Source of the DNA: Hofstenia miamia
Taxonomy: Eukaryota; Xenacoelomorpha; Acoela
DNA length: 64,000 bases
Direction: 5' to 3'
Assembly (NCBI GenBank): GCA_004352715.1
Contig: SCFE01000038.1
Location: 1,097,014 to 1,161,013, forward strand
The notes under the pieces were generated by a model, which worked only from the letters and a program-made list of their open reading frames with translations, searched no databases and was not told the DNA's origin. A program made the translations under genes and the position numbers. Position 1 is the stretch's first letter, and every line of letters begins with the position of its first letter. Below are positions 11,967-24,927 of the stretch, in pieces.

Positions 11967-13973
11967 CTAAAAAATAAACATTAGCGGACAATATTTAAAA
12001 AATTCTTTTGAAACTCGCAAAAAATTGTAAATTACATTAATATTTTTCTGTCATAATTTTCTTCATTATTTTATATTTATTGTTAATCAAATTTTGAAAT
12101 GATAATTATAGGGTATTGTACTAAAAGCAAATATATAGTTGGTAGTTTATTAACACTAAAGAAATTGCTAATGCTTAGTTAATATTTAGTTCTATTTCGT
12201 TGGTATTTGTTTTAATCTTTTCGTAACAATATTTGTTTATAAGTACACCACATCCTAATTAAAACTCCGTATATATCGTATTATTACATTTATTAATGCA
12301 ATATTAAATTGAATGTTTTTAAAAAACGCGAAACAAGTAGAAGACAGATTCCATATTCATCCATTATTGTTTAAATACAATGAAATACAGATTTTATGTA
12401 TTTTGTTAACTAATTTATGTTAATGTCGCACATGTTACATTAGTTAGCTAAATTTGATGGTATAAATAAAGTTTTTGGCATAAAACAAAAACTCTAGCTT
12501 AATATTTTTTAAGGTGTTAAATTCTGGATTAATAATGCAAGCTGACATAGCATAATGAACAAATGTTTTATAGTCAGCAAAATAGTCTGTAATATCGTCG
12601 TTTCAATCGAATGGATTTCAGTAACAGAAACTCACACCGCTCCAAACTTTATCAATAACTAACCGAAATAATAGTGATAATATGATTGAGGGGGTTCAAT
12701 GTAAAAGATTCAAATTAAATGAAGTGAATAGATGGCTACATACTAGGCATTGGACACATTCCAACGTTGGAACTACAATTACTGTTCTACTGATAGTACA
12801 CATAGACAATAAAAACATGATATGAATTGACAAATGAAAAATATTATCATTTCAAAAACAAAATATTAAAACTGAAATATTGAGTTTTATGGATATTTCT
12901 GTGTATCAATTCGATAAATTTTACCGTTCGCTTGAAAAATGTTTCAAAAATTTGAAAACAAGTACATTTCAAAGACATTGACTCATTAAATTTTAGAGAT
13001 TTTTCAAATACGAAAATCGACTATCCATGAACTCAATTTATTTATTAATCTGCTAAGCTACCGCAACAACCTCTAAAAATATATTGTTAAAAATTGAATT
13101 CAAGAATGGCAAGATAAGCTTAGTACCACTACAAAGAAAACAATATTAACTAAGAATACCTAAAGTAGTGAAGCCTGAACTGATACAACTTTTCATTATT
13201 TGAATGTTTGTTCACAATAACAATACAGTCTATATGCATGTCTAAATATGCTGATACCATCATAACTCTTATTGGTAAAGTTTTCTTTCAAATTGTGGTT
13301 GTTCTATTGTTATATGAAATTCCGCATTGGTCTTAACTGATTTCATACTGAAGTCTTAACTATAGTATTGGTTTCATGTATGATAACATCAAAAATTAAA
13401 TTACACGGATTTTATTCAACGAACCAATGCGAATATCAATTACATTGACAGTTAACACTTGCAATTCAGCTATTGACAAAGGGCTTGAAAGCTTAAACTC
13501 TATGCGAACAAATTATGAGATGATCGATTGCATATCAGTTTATACTTCGTAAAACATTCATTGTGAAGTGCGTAATCGAAGTGCAATTGCGAATAATTTT
13601 TCAATAAAATTCAGTTGTTAGCCAGTAAAATTATGGATCAACGGTGAAAAATGAAAAATCGGGGAATATCAAACTGCGGAATCATTCGCTGAGATTTAGT
13701 CTAGCACAATAGAGCGTGCTTTGTCTTCTTAAATTTTATTTGTATTTTTAGTAATGTAGTGTTTTCTGATACTAATTATTTTGTTGAATCAATCTTTATT
13801 TCCGATATGTACTAGTGTTTGTTTTAGTAAATAATGTTTATGTTTGGCATGTTACTTGCAGTCAAGTATGTGACACAACAACCACCACGCATATCTACCA
13901 TATATCATAATTAGCTGTATTCAACACAATTAATGAAAGGCGTACATACAGGGGCCCAGCTAACCAACGATCC
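11967..13973. other. AT-rich stretch upstream of PSMB6 exon
   Basis: Probably intron or promoter of PSMB6. The missing first exon may lie here or further right. I see no candidate start codon followed by a good donor in the right phase. Confidence 0.4.
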
Positions 13974-14168
13974 TGGGGTGGTGTACCCACATAATTTTTC
14001 TTAAAAACCCTAGTGTATAAAAACAATTGGAGTGCTAATGATTTGGATGCATTGAAAACAAGGATAAGATATTGCATGAAAAAAGTGGGCAAAAAGATTG
14101 TTCAGGACATGATGGAAAATTTCAAGAAAAAATTGAGAAAAGCAAAAGAAAATGGAACTAGCAGCTGA
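13974..14168 (+). pseudogene. mariner-like transposase C-terminal remnant
   Basis: Reading from TGG at 13974 gives FFLKTLVYKN, then LDALKTRIRYC and MMENFKKKLRKAKENG, ending in TGA at 14166. This pattern (P-x-D-F-F-L-W-G-x-x-K-x-x-V-Y near the last catalytic aspartate, then D-L-K-x-R-I and M-x-N-F-x-K-R-L) is the C-terminus of mariner/Tc-type DDE transposases. An in-frame stop sits before FFL and nothing recognisable remains upstream. It is a short dead fragment. Confidence 0.55.
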
Positions 14169-15185
14169 TATCATTAGTATATATGTTGTATTACATGTTA
14201 TTAAGATTTTTTTACTTTTTTTAATTGCATTTCATTAATAAATGTTATTCAGTGGATATTGTAAATTTTTAGTGATCACCCCTTAATATCTTATGATTAG
14301 TTTAAATTAACGGAAAGGCAATCAGAAGTTAAATATGTTGTTGTACAAGTACATAGACGTTTAGCTGAAACATTTCACCCCTGAAGAACTTGGCCCTAAA
14401 GTTTTTTTAATTTAAAAAAACTAATTTTAATACATTTGTGTGAGATTGTATCCGGTATTGAAGCGTAAATTGTAATCTATATATTAGCCTGCTAGACATT
14501 TTATTTCATTTTAGCATTATTATAATTAACATTTAGAGACGGTTATAATTAGGGAAAAGGAAAGTTTTACTTGAAAAAAAAACAAAAGCTTGTAATATCG
14601 GAAACCGGTAAGATGACTTGAAATTGATTGTTTTCCAGGGCAATTAATTATAGTGTTTGAATGACAGTATTGTTGGATTTTTTCAATGATTGCGGATCAA
14701 CTTATGAATTTCAATTTTGATTGTTTTTATAGCAAATGTACTGTACAAATTCTTGTTTTCCTAATATTTAGAATGATGATAAGCTCTATGTAAAGATATA
14801 AGTGTATAAAAGTGAACCTACCTTTTGAAAAACTAAGGGGCAAAAGAATTTGAATTATATTTTTATATTATTGTATTTCAAGTAGGCTTAGTATATTAAT
14901 ATACGCCAGTGAGCGAACCCAAATGTACATGCCCCTTATGTCATCATTACATGTTTGGGTAGATTTAGAGAAGTAAACTAACGATTTTAGTTGCTGTTCT
15001 GGCAAGGAGAGCAATTTCGCTAACGTACCACCATATATTTTTATTGTTGGCCCTCTGCTTTGCTATAATAGAGTTTTAAAATACTTAATTACATATAAAC
15101 AAATTTATACAAATAATTCTGTATTAAAATCTAACCATAATACATAAGTAATAGTAACTGAAAAACTACAAAAAGCGGAACAATT
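14169..15185. other. AT-rich non-coding stretch
   Basis: No gene or complete repeat seen. Confidence 0.4.
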
Positions 15186-15450
15186 ATTAACCACTTCTGT
15201 ATTTATTGCTCTAAGGACAGCCTTTGACACTATTAATCACAAACTATTAATACTCAGGGGTCAGATATGCAAAATTTCTGAAAACTATGCAACCCTATTT
15301 GTGAATTCAAAATTTCAAAAGAATTAGAAAGGGCATCACGTGGTGTAACGCAAGACTCTATCTTAGAACCGTTGTTGTTTCTTACGTACATAAATTATTT
15401 ACCAAATTGTTTATGTGCACAAATGATTGCTTAAGCGTAGCAAATTATAT
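15186..15450 (+). pseudogene. LINE reverse transcriptase fragment
   Basis: The plus strand reads FIALRTAFDTINHKLL near 15200, matching the RT block F-x-D-x-x-K-A-F-D-T-V-x-H. Further on, near 15340-15410, it reads RGVTQDSILEPLLFLTYINYLP, the decayed form of the block G-V-P-Q-G-S-x-L-G-P-L-L-F. Frames break between the two. The YxDD active-site region is not recognisable, so this is a short remnant. Confidence 0.65.
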
Positions 15451-17085
15451 ATTTAAAAATAGTCATGGCAACAATTCTTTTATTATGCAAATGTCTGGAC
15501 TTTTTAATTCTTTGCCACTTGACATTGTTAAATTGACAATTATTAAACTTGACAATTAAATTTGAGCAGACGTGATCTAAAATCACATTATCTAAAGGAA
15601 AATTCAACTGGGAAACATTATTCACAAAAGTTCCATGTTGGATAAGTCCAACAAATAAAAATCCTGACTACTCTAATTATTATGATTTGTAGTTTATAGA
15701 ATGCAAATAAATGTTTTGAATAGTAGATTACACTAAAATTTAAAAAAATCTTATGGTAAGTATGTTTTAGTGACAGATCCTTAGATTTAGAAATTATCAC
15801 AAGTGGTGAGATTAAAGTATTTAGAAATGCAAAATTTGGATTTATCATAGATGGATCATGCCAGGCAATTAACTGGGCCTATTAAGTATTTAATAAATAT
15901 TAACTAAATTAAAACCGTAATAATATTACTAAACAAGGATCACATTCCCACTAATAAATTATGAATGTAATAAGCAAAAAATTTAACTTCGGTAAAACTA
16001 AAGGTAAACATAATTTATAACGATTAATAAAAATCGCATGACGTTTGTTATGCCCATTTTCATTATAAAAAGCAATACAAATTTTCTAAAATATATTCAA
16101 GAAAAAGCATTTATTCACTTATATTACAATAAGTACCATAAGTAATACAAAACTATGTATATACGTATATTTTATGATCAATTTGTTTGAGATTTTAACG
16201 AACAAACTTTAAGCTGTTAGGAATAACTATTAATCTTCAAATTCCGTCTACAAAATTTTTTTATTCCTTTTTAAAAAATTTAGATACACATATGTGCAAC
16301 GACAAAATATTGATTTGTATGCAGGGTTGCAAAAAGTATATTTAAAGACGCCTTAAACGTGGGCTCTTACACAAGCCCACTCCAATGTACTAAAATTTTA
16401 CTGAAAATATATATAATAGCAGACATTGAATTATGATAAACATATCAATATTTATTTTTGGTTGCATAAATGTAAACGTTTAACTGTATTTGCGGTAGAA
16501 AATGCAGTTATGAAAATGAGAATGGATGAAACCCAAAAATTATTTTCGAAACATTCCATAAAGTTCTAAATAAATTTGAAAAAAAACATTTAAAAAAAAC
16601 AGTTGTTTTAAATAAGCGTTTAAAACATGTTTTAAACAGGTCGTGTTTAAAACATGCCAACCTGTTTGTAAGTATCAATTTCCCGCCCGTTTCCTATTAT
16701 GTGCAATAAGGAAAATGATGTGATTGAACACTTTTTAATGCCGCAGATTTCAAATTGATAATCTGAGAACATCACTCTTAAACCAATATTTAAAATGATT
16801 GACATGCTAACCCAAATTGTGTATTCATAGGGACAAAATTAACTGTTTACATTTTCAAACTTATAAGGATATGGAGTAGAAACTGATGTGTTCAAAAAAG
16901 AAATTATGTGTGTGAAGTATGTGAAAGTAATAACAATTCGCAATGAAAAATCAGATTTTTTGAAAAACATTTATATTATCACAACTGCTTAGCTATTATA
17001 GCATATAGTTTTCATAGTTCGGACAAAGTCTACGAGAATCTTAACAATAGATAACAATACTAAGTTTCCATTCTGCAATCTCTCT
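15451..17085. other. AT-rich stretch with a perfect palindrome
   Basis: No gene seen. At 16618-16637 lies the perfect 20-bp palindrome GTTTAAAACATGTTTTAAAC, and a partial copy GTGTTTAAAACATG follows at about 16643. A GTGGGCT/AGCCCAC stem of 7 bp lies near 16358-16380. Confidence 0.5.
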
Positions 17086-17091
17086 TCCCGA

Positions 17092-19630
17092 ATGTCTACC
17101 ATTAAACACAATGATGCTATTTGCTATACTTGTTATCTTACTATCAAAGACAAATTGATCTTTACATGTGCTTATTGTAATGCTAGCTATCATATAACTA
17201 AAAGTTGTTCAAATTTTTTAAACAATTACTCTGAAATGCTCGTTAACCTTAAAGATCAGATTATCACTTTTTGCAATGCTTGCACTGACGCAGACAAAAA
17301 GCGTGTATTTCTTAGTTACTCTATGAAATTCAGTTCTTTTGAAGATGAGCTCGCATCTCAAAGGAAAATTCTGAGTGAACTTGTATACTCCATCCAAGAA
17401 ATGTCGAAGCAAAATAAGAAATTACTTGTGGATTTAAAAGAAATAGTTTGTCAAATTAAAAATCAAATTGACACTGAAATTTCGGAGAAAAGCATTTCTA
17501 TAAACAAAAATCACCACAATATTTCTCTTGGTATCCGGATTTGTGGAATTCTTGAAGCACCTCCGCCACTCAACCCCTGATATCCGTCTTCAAAACGATC
17601 ATAATATGATCATTAAAATATTCAATCATTTGGGCTTGATGACTCCTTCCCTAATTCATCATTACTTCTTTCTCCTAATTTCACTGTTGTTGCAAGATCT
17701 GATCGTCCCTCTCAATGTCACGGAGGCACGTTAATAGCTTTAAATTCTACTTCTGGTCTAAACTATTCATCTCCTGATCTTGGTCCCACCTGTGAATTTT
17801 GCTGTCATATCATTCTTTCATCCATCAATTCTAGTTTTCTCATCATTAGCCTGTACAACCCTCCCTCTCGAGGTAAATATCGTATTAACTTCTCTACTCT
17901 TTCAACAACTATTGGTTCCATTCTTGACGTTTTTCATTCTTATAACTCCAACCACGGAATTTCTAATTAAGCAATATTAACAAGTTTTTCTTATTCACTA
18001 GGAGATTATAACACTTTCAATCATTTCATGAATTCATCATTATTTCTTGACACCTTTATCCGTTTTCCCTTCTCTTGAGTTGCTTCAATCTATTTACACC
18101 CCTATCTCTCATGGACGTTCTCTTTTTACTCCGCGCAAAAGAAGGCGTTGTTAAAATCTACCTTTCTTCTATCTTACAATTCACAACAAACTCAGGTTCA
18201 TTCAGCGTCTTTTTATTCACCCTTCCAGCAAACCATACTTTCAGAAGCGTCTGACATACATCATCAGAATTATGAGTCAATTGAACTTGATAAAGTTTCC
18301 ATTCTTCAGTCTTTTTCTTCTAATATTTCTCTCAATGCTCCGCACAAACTGATGAAATCAATTTCTAAAACTAAATCTATTCCCTCTACACTTGAATTTA
18401 ATGACAAAGTTGCTCATTCACCTAAGAGCATTTCTAATCTTTTTAATGCATAATTTTCATCTATTTTCTCTGCCAACAGCTTTTCCAATAATTCAAATTC
18501 TTCAAATTCTGAATCTTTAAATATATCTGAAATTATTCTCAATTCTTTCTCTCAAAATACAATCTTTAAAATCCTTTCATTTCTGAAGTCTCATTCCATT
18601 CCATTTGATCAATTGTCCGCTTCTCGTATTAAAAACAATGCGTCTTCCCTGACTAACCCTTTGTTCCATCTCTTTTGTTCTCTCCTCATAACATCTACAT
18701 TCCCTAAAATATGGAAAACTGCTTTAGTTGTTACTATTTTTAAAACGGGCAAAAATCTTCCCCGATACCACTGTTCTTCTTATTGGACAATTTCTATTCT
18801 TTCTCACATATCTCTTACCTTTAAAATAGTTATATTTAACTATATTTATCCGGTTATTCCCCCCACTAATATCAAAATCTCAATATGGATTTATGTCGTA
18901 TAAATCTACTGCACTCAGTTAGTTTGCATTGACTTCGTATTTTCTGATGGACGTCCTGTTACTTCTGGTGTACCTCAAGGTTCCATTCTTTGGCTACTTC
19001 TCCTCACATTATTCATCAATGATTTTATGCCGCACGATTCTGATTCTAATTCTGATTGCATGTTATATGCTGATAACACTCTTCTATTTCAAGTAGTATA
19101 CAGTCAAGCATTGTACAGGCTGAACTGTGGTCATCTACTAATGGGCTTCCTTTCAATATCTCCAAAACGGAAGCTCTGCTTTTCTGTTCCTCTAAAACTT
19201 TCATATTCCTGTTTTCTATCTAAATGATACTCTGATTCATTTTAACCATAATGTCCGTGATCTTGGTTAAATAGTTTTCTCCTCACACTCATTAAGAACT
19301 AGGAAGTTCTCCTCTTCTCTCACTTTCCTGCCGAATTCACTTAATTCTCTTATGATTTCGATTTTTCAAATTTCCTTACATTCTGAAATCCTACATATAA
19401 TTCTCCTTCTTCCTCTTATGCCTTGTTTTATCTCACTCGCATTATTAAAGCAATTTATTCTCATAATTACTTATTCCGTATAATCCCTCTTGCTAACTTC
19501 ATTATCTCAAATCTAGAAATTGATCTTTGGTCTAACTCTCGAATGTTTAAAAATCAGCTCCTCTCATTTCTTCTTTCTTCCTTAAGTGGTTGCACCACTT
19601 TTGGTACAATATATTAATACGAAACAATTC
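17092..19630 (+). mobile_element. Degenerate non-LTR retrotransposon (CR1/jockey-like LINE)
   Basis: ORF1 (17092-17580, 162 aa) is open. It starts with a PHD-like zinc finger (C11-x2-C14, C26-x2-C29, H34, C39, C61-x2-C64) and then a charged helical stretch likely to form a coiled coil. The ORF2 region is broken into frames. An endonuclease-like part reads LYNPPSRGKY at about 17850 and GDYNTFNHF at 18001. The RT reads FPKIWKTALVVTIFKTGK at about 18700, GVPQGSI at 18968 and YADNT at 19065, where the active motif would be YADDT, so the catalytic site is mutated. The copy ends near 19620. LINE ORF1 binds RNA and ORF2 cuts the target and reverse transcribes; this copy cannot do so. The clade assignment is inference. 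Confidence 0.8.
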
Positions 19631-20694
19631 TATTCAGAATAAGTATGAATAAAAAAAGAACAAAAACAAATGGTCAACAAATACAATAAAAAATAGGTGA
19701 ATAAAATGTAATTAGATAAAGATCACTTGCATTTCTCAGATTCTCTCTCAGTAGTTTGTTAAATAATTTTAATTTAGATTGATTATTTATATCACTGTCT
19801 AAGGCATTCCACAATTTGATTATATTTAAGCTATAATAATTTAAGCTAATAATAATATTATTATTAATAATACAGAGTGCTTAGATAATATAACACCATT
19901 GGTAATGACTAACAGCAAATATTTTTTTGTTCATGCACGTTGTGCTCAAAGGCAAATGTTAAAGGAGTAAGTACCACCCCAACCCTAATTTTAGATATCT
20001 TTATTAGTGTTTTGAAGCAACTATTAAGGATTGTAAAAAAATATCTGGTTTACTTAGAGTTAAAGAAGATTTTGTCATTGCACACGTATTACTCCACATT
20101 TTTCAAACACTTTGTGTAAACGATTTTAAATTATCAGAAAAGGAATTGCAGCAAAAAATGGAAATATTTAGTTAAAGTATAAGCTAATTGTTTTATTTTA
20201 TAATGATAGTATATTTTGAATCTAGTTTACCCTCTTGTAAATTACATAACCTTGAATAAAGATATCAACAAATTATAAGATGACGTAATGTGACAATATT
20301 GCTTTGCATCAATCATACACCAAGTTAATCAAATTCAACTAAGGTCTAAGCAGTATACAGAAAGGATTAGTGTCATTTTTCAGATAACCTGTCAGCAGAA
20401 TGTTATGGATCAGTTCATTAAAGATGATTATGACACGTATTTTGCTTCTGCAAAAAGAACTTCTCCTGTTCCTTGCACTTTCATTTAGTGGCACAAAATT
20501 GAATGGACATTTACTTTTCTACATACCATTTGGAATTTTCTTAAAAATCTTTAACAAAAAATCACAAATTTGAGAAATGTTCAAGTGATTTTTTTAGCCA
20601 AAAACGTATTAATGGAAATTGCAATAAAAACTTATTCATAGTGGTTCCTTATAATATAGCTTTATCAATCCTTGCTGATTTAGCCATTTACGCC
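19631..20694. other. AT-rich stretch between transposons
   Basis: No supportable coding region or repeat boundary seen between the LINE end and the hAT target duplication. Confidence 0.4.
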
Positions 20695-22430
20695 CAGTAA
20701 GCCAGGGTTTTCAATTCTAATTCCTAGATGTCAATTCTAATTCCTAAAAACAAACGATCAATTACAATTATAATTGCCACTTTTTGTGAAAATATTTTTG
20801 AATTTGAATTTTTAAATGTCTTATTTCAGATACTGAATGGATAATAACAAAGAATGTATTGTAATTCTCGCCCCATCTGATGACACTGTTGAGTATCACT
20901 CAAACGCATTGGCTACAACAGAAATAAATAGACTATATCTTGTCTAATATGTTAACTTGAGGAAGACTGAGTTTCGCAAGTGCATCAGGCGCTCCGAAAT
21001 CATTAAATGCCCCAAATTTGGGACAAGTGGGCTTCATAAACAATATGCCGTCTGTGAAACTAAACGAAAACGTCCTGTGGAACAAACCACTTCTACAATC
21101 GACCGGGCAAAAAATGAAAGAAAAACATGGACTAAGGGAAGTTGCTCGTCTGGTGTATGACGATAGAATTAGTATTAACACTATTGTAAATTCCACGACA
21201 CTGCAATCATGGTTCAAACGTATGAAGTTTGCAAAAGTTACATATGATTCTATTAACATGACCTTGGAAAGTCAGTATCAAGAGATATTTGCGAAAGTTA
21301 AGGAGATTATAAACAGCCGTGATAAATTGCAAATTGTGTCAATTTCTTTTGATAAGTGGACCTCTAGAAAAATAGAAAAAAGTTCATTGGTGTTTATCTT
21401 TATGTTTCCTCGATCAGTATTTGTCTGGGCATGATAGAAAATACTGGATTTTGTGGAGAAGAAATTTAAACTCAATTAAAAATATGCTTAAATGTTTTAA
21501 TTTGAAGCCATCGGACATAATGATGTGCACTATAGATTGCGGTTCAGCCGCTATAAGATCTCTCAATAATACTACAGATGAATGATGCTGATATGAGTTT
21601 TGCCCGCAAGGCTATCGGTTTCCTAAAACGGCTCGCCCGCTCCCAGCCTGCATTTGGCAATTCTATCCAAATGGTTGGTCGAAAATTGTTGGACACAAAT
21701 GCAGTGGCAAATGCGATTATGAATTTGTCCGGTTCATTTTATGATGCCGTGAAAGACCTCTCTACGAATGCTGCCACAGTTCAGGTACTTTAACCCATTT
21801 TCTGTTATTTCTGCAGTTCATATTTCAGTATATACGATTTTAGGTACCTTCTGCTGCTCACGAGTATAATGCAAGTGAAACCATTTCATTCGCAGGTATG
21901 TACGAGAAGTGGAAGAAGATAATTTTTGCATTAAGGATTTTCTAAAAAATTTCAAATCCACATCGTTAGAGGCTGTTTTCGCTGGGACGGCTCGTTAAGA
22001 ACTTCCTGCAAAATCGCCTATTGGATTGCAATCATTCCCGCAACCTGTTTTTGAAGAAAAATTTACATTTGCTAGAATAATTATTTTTGTACTAAATAGT
22101 AATATTTGTATTTAAACATTCCAGCAAAGTTAGTTTGTTTGTTCAATGATTTTTAACTATTCGGTATCATTTAAGTTTTGGGTCAAATTTTAGATTCAGT
22201 GCAACCGGTAACTAATTGTATTGCGTTTAGTGTCAAATTCACATTCAGCGCATAAATTAGATATATTTAGCGTACTTAATGTCAAAATTACAATTGTTAT
22301 GTGTATTGTAATTTCAGATTTCCAAATTCAATTCCAAAGCATAGATCAAAAATTGAGTCAAAGCCAATTCCCAGACTAGACCAGGAATTGAATCAATTCC
22401 AATTAATTAATTGTAATCCCTGCAGGAAGC
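20695..22430 (+). mobile_element. hAT element with transposase remnants and 8-bp duplication
   Basis: The element runs 20703-22422. Its left end is CAGGGTTTTCAATT and its right end, read on the minus strand, is CAGGGATTACAATT. Flanks are cagtaagc (20695-20702) and caggaagc (22423-22430), an 8-bp duplication with one mismatch. Inside, the frame 21018-21434 gives LREVARLVYDDRIS, STTLQSWF and SISFDKWTS; these resemble the N-terminal part of hAT transposases (x-A-R-L-V, then D-x-W-T-S), and TIDCGSAAI follows near 21530. The upstream KCPKFGTSGLHKQ may be a decayed BED finger. Frameshifts and stops show the copy is inactive. Confidence 0.7.
21578..21895 (+). other. Coding-like, GC-richer segment inside the hAT element
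   Basis: A 71-codon open frame (21578-21793) of ordinary amino-acid composition begins MNDADMSFARKAIGFLKRL. Just before its end there is CAG|GTACTT, and a matching acceptor TTTTAG|GTACCT lies at about 21840. A further short open stretch then reaches GCAG|GTATGT near 21895. The base composition is less AT-rich than its surroundings. I do not recognise the protein, and it does not look like the hAT core. It could be an odd hAT exon or captured host sequence. Confidence 0.35.
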
Positions 22431-24927
22431 ATTAACTAGATTACTTTTAATAGTTTAGCATAGCTGAAATTCTGAAAAATCAATGCTTGAAAAGATAAGA
22501 TGTAAAATATATGATAATATATTTAAAAACTAAAATATAACCATTCGTTTTCTTGATCACTTAGCATTATTGCAAATCACTTTTGATTAACTAGGACGTC
22601 TATTTAACAGACTTACATTATTATCTTCTTATCTTTAATCAAATATTTTGACATTAAGCATTTAGACCAACCGCTTATCCTGTATTAATTTCTGCTATTT
22701 TCATTTTCCACTCAAATATTTTTTATTTATTGTTTAGAATGGTTAAATAATCGCAACTAAAAATGAAGCTGCTCAACTTCTCTCAGAATGATATGTAGTA
22801 ATATTACATTTAATAGCACTACTCGTAAGTCAAACTAAATCCTGTGTAAATTGTTAAATTTCTTTCCAAACGAATAGATGCAAAATTTTTATTCTATGCA
22901 GATGAGACAGTATAGAATTTACTAATTTGGGCATCTTATTAGTGCTAAGATATATAGTGAGAATACCATATAAATGTATTTGATTAAAATACTGCACCTG
23001 AAAGATATCCCCTCCCTTTCCCACCAAGTAGTACCATATTATGCATAGACAACTCAACTATTAAGTGGTTGTATTAAATTCTAATATTGATTTCTATTCA
23101 AACCAATTTAGAATTTAATAATTTATATATATATATTTTAAGCTTCTATTTTCAATATGTTTCTTGCAATGCTGATATAATTTTTTAATTAAAAAATAAT
23201 GTTTTTAAAATTATCATTCGCTTCAGCATCAATGAGTTGAATATATTTGCCAAGATTCATGCATTAATAATCTAAACCTTTTCACCCTTATATTTTGCAC
23301 AAGACACTCAATTTTGTACAATTGGTAAAAATAAGTATATTCTATTTTTACAATTGTAATGGGTAATAATTTATTTTGAGCATCCAAAAAGTTCAACATT
23401 ATTTTTTAAATATCTATGCCTCTTCTCATCCGTTGGTTGAAATTTGATGCATTATTTAAAGCCCATTCATTTTGCCTTCTTTTTCTCACGTGCATTCAAT
23501 AGCATACTCAGGTAAGGCAGGTCGACAAAGGCGGTGGGATTAGCCAAGTTGAGGCAGGTATGGGGTGAGGTTTTTGAACGTTAGTACCCATGAAGCAAAT
23601 CCATTCTTGAAATGAGACAAACTACTCTTCTACTCATTTTCACAAAATTGGTTGAATTTCAAACAAGAAAAATTCAATTTCGCACATTTGGTCACACTTG
23701 TGTATGTCCATTTTTTACATTTATATACTAGTTTATTTTGTCTGTCCAAAAAATTTCAGAATTATAACTTAAATACTATGCTTCTTCTATCGTATTAGTT
23801 GAAATTTAACTCGTTTTGGAATACTGATGCATACTCATTTTCTAGGTATTTCAGACAAGAAGTCATTCTTTCGCTTTTCTTTGGTTAATTCCATTAAATG
23901 GAAAGCTGATATCTACAGTCAACCATTTGTTATTTGAGAAACACTTCTAATTTTTTCTACATTAACTTAGATTTCACCCAATTTGTAATGCAGTTGTACT
24001 GCAGTGTGTGGCTACCAAGCTTTCCGCGGGTGACCTTTTTATACCCATGGCAAATTTTTTTGACAAAATTTTATAAATTTCAGTACATATTTTAATATGT
24101 ATTAATATCAAGACATCTCATTAAATGTCATTTAATAATATTTTGAAATGATGATGATGATGATGATGCAATTTTATGAAATTTTTCAGTATAACGCAAA
24201 AACTATTTGGAGCAGAAAATATTAATGATACATAGTGGGATTGTAGAATATAATATAATACATTGGGCAATATAGAGCAGATTTGAATATTTGATAGTCG
24301 GGGCAGAGCACAGAATAAGTGCAAGGTTGACATAAACTGAAAATTTAGACCCAAGCCCCTCAGACCCCACGAAACTAGGTCTGTAGAGCGTGGCCGTTTA
24401 AACTAACTCCAATTTGGTCTATTTTTGATCTATTTTTATCCAATTTTTCGGTTTGCTAGAATAAAGTTACATATGTTAGAAACTTTTAATCAAATCTATA
24501 CACCGCAATTAAATTTTCAAAATGCATATATTTTTCAACAGGGCCTCTTTTCCAATGCCCGACTTGTTCTTCCCATGTCCATCTCTGGTCACTAATCCAC
24601 ACGTATATCTTTAATGAACAAAGGGCCATCTAAATATTTATTTGAGTTACTAGTAGCTTGCATTCAGGCAACAGAATGTATCTGAGTTTTTTCAGTATTA
24701 AATTTCTCGCTCTTCATCATTTTGTCTAATCAGATAAAAGCCTCATGCCCGAAATCGTACATTTGGTGTATGAAACATTTGCTGATCCTCTAAGGTTTAT
24801 CAGATTCTAATGTCTCATTTTGAATCCTATTTATGTTGTTTTGAGTACTTGGTGATGTAATTTGAAAAATTTTGGCACTTAACGCAAAGCGCACACCACT
24901 GTGGCTAATGTACAAAATTGAATTAAA
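22431..24927. other. AT-rich stretch, no gene seen
   Basis: Holds a short (ATG)n run at 24147-24168. No exon or transposon motif could be supported. Confidence 0.4.

Noticed and set aside
24147-24168. Poly-His stretch in a minus-strand frame
   Set aside because: Translation of an (ATG)n microsatellite.
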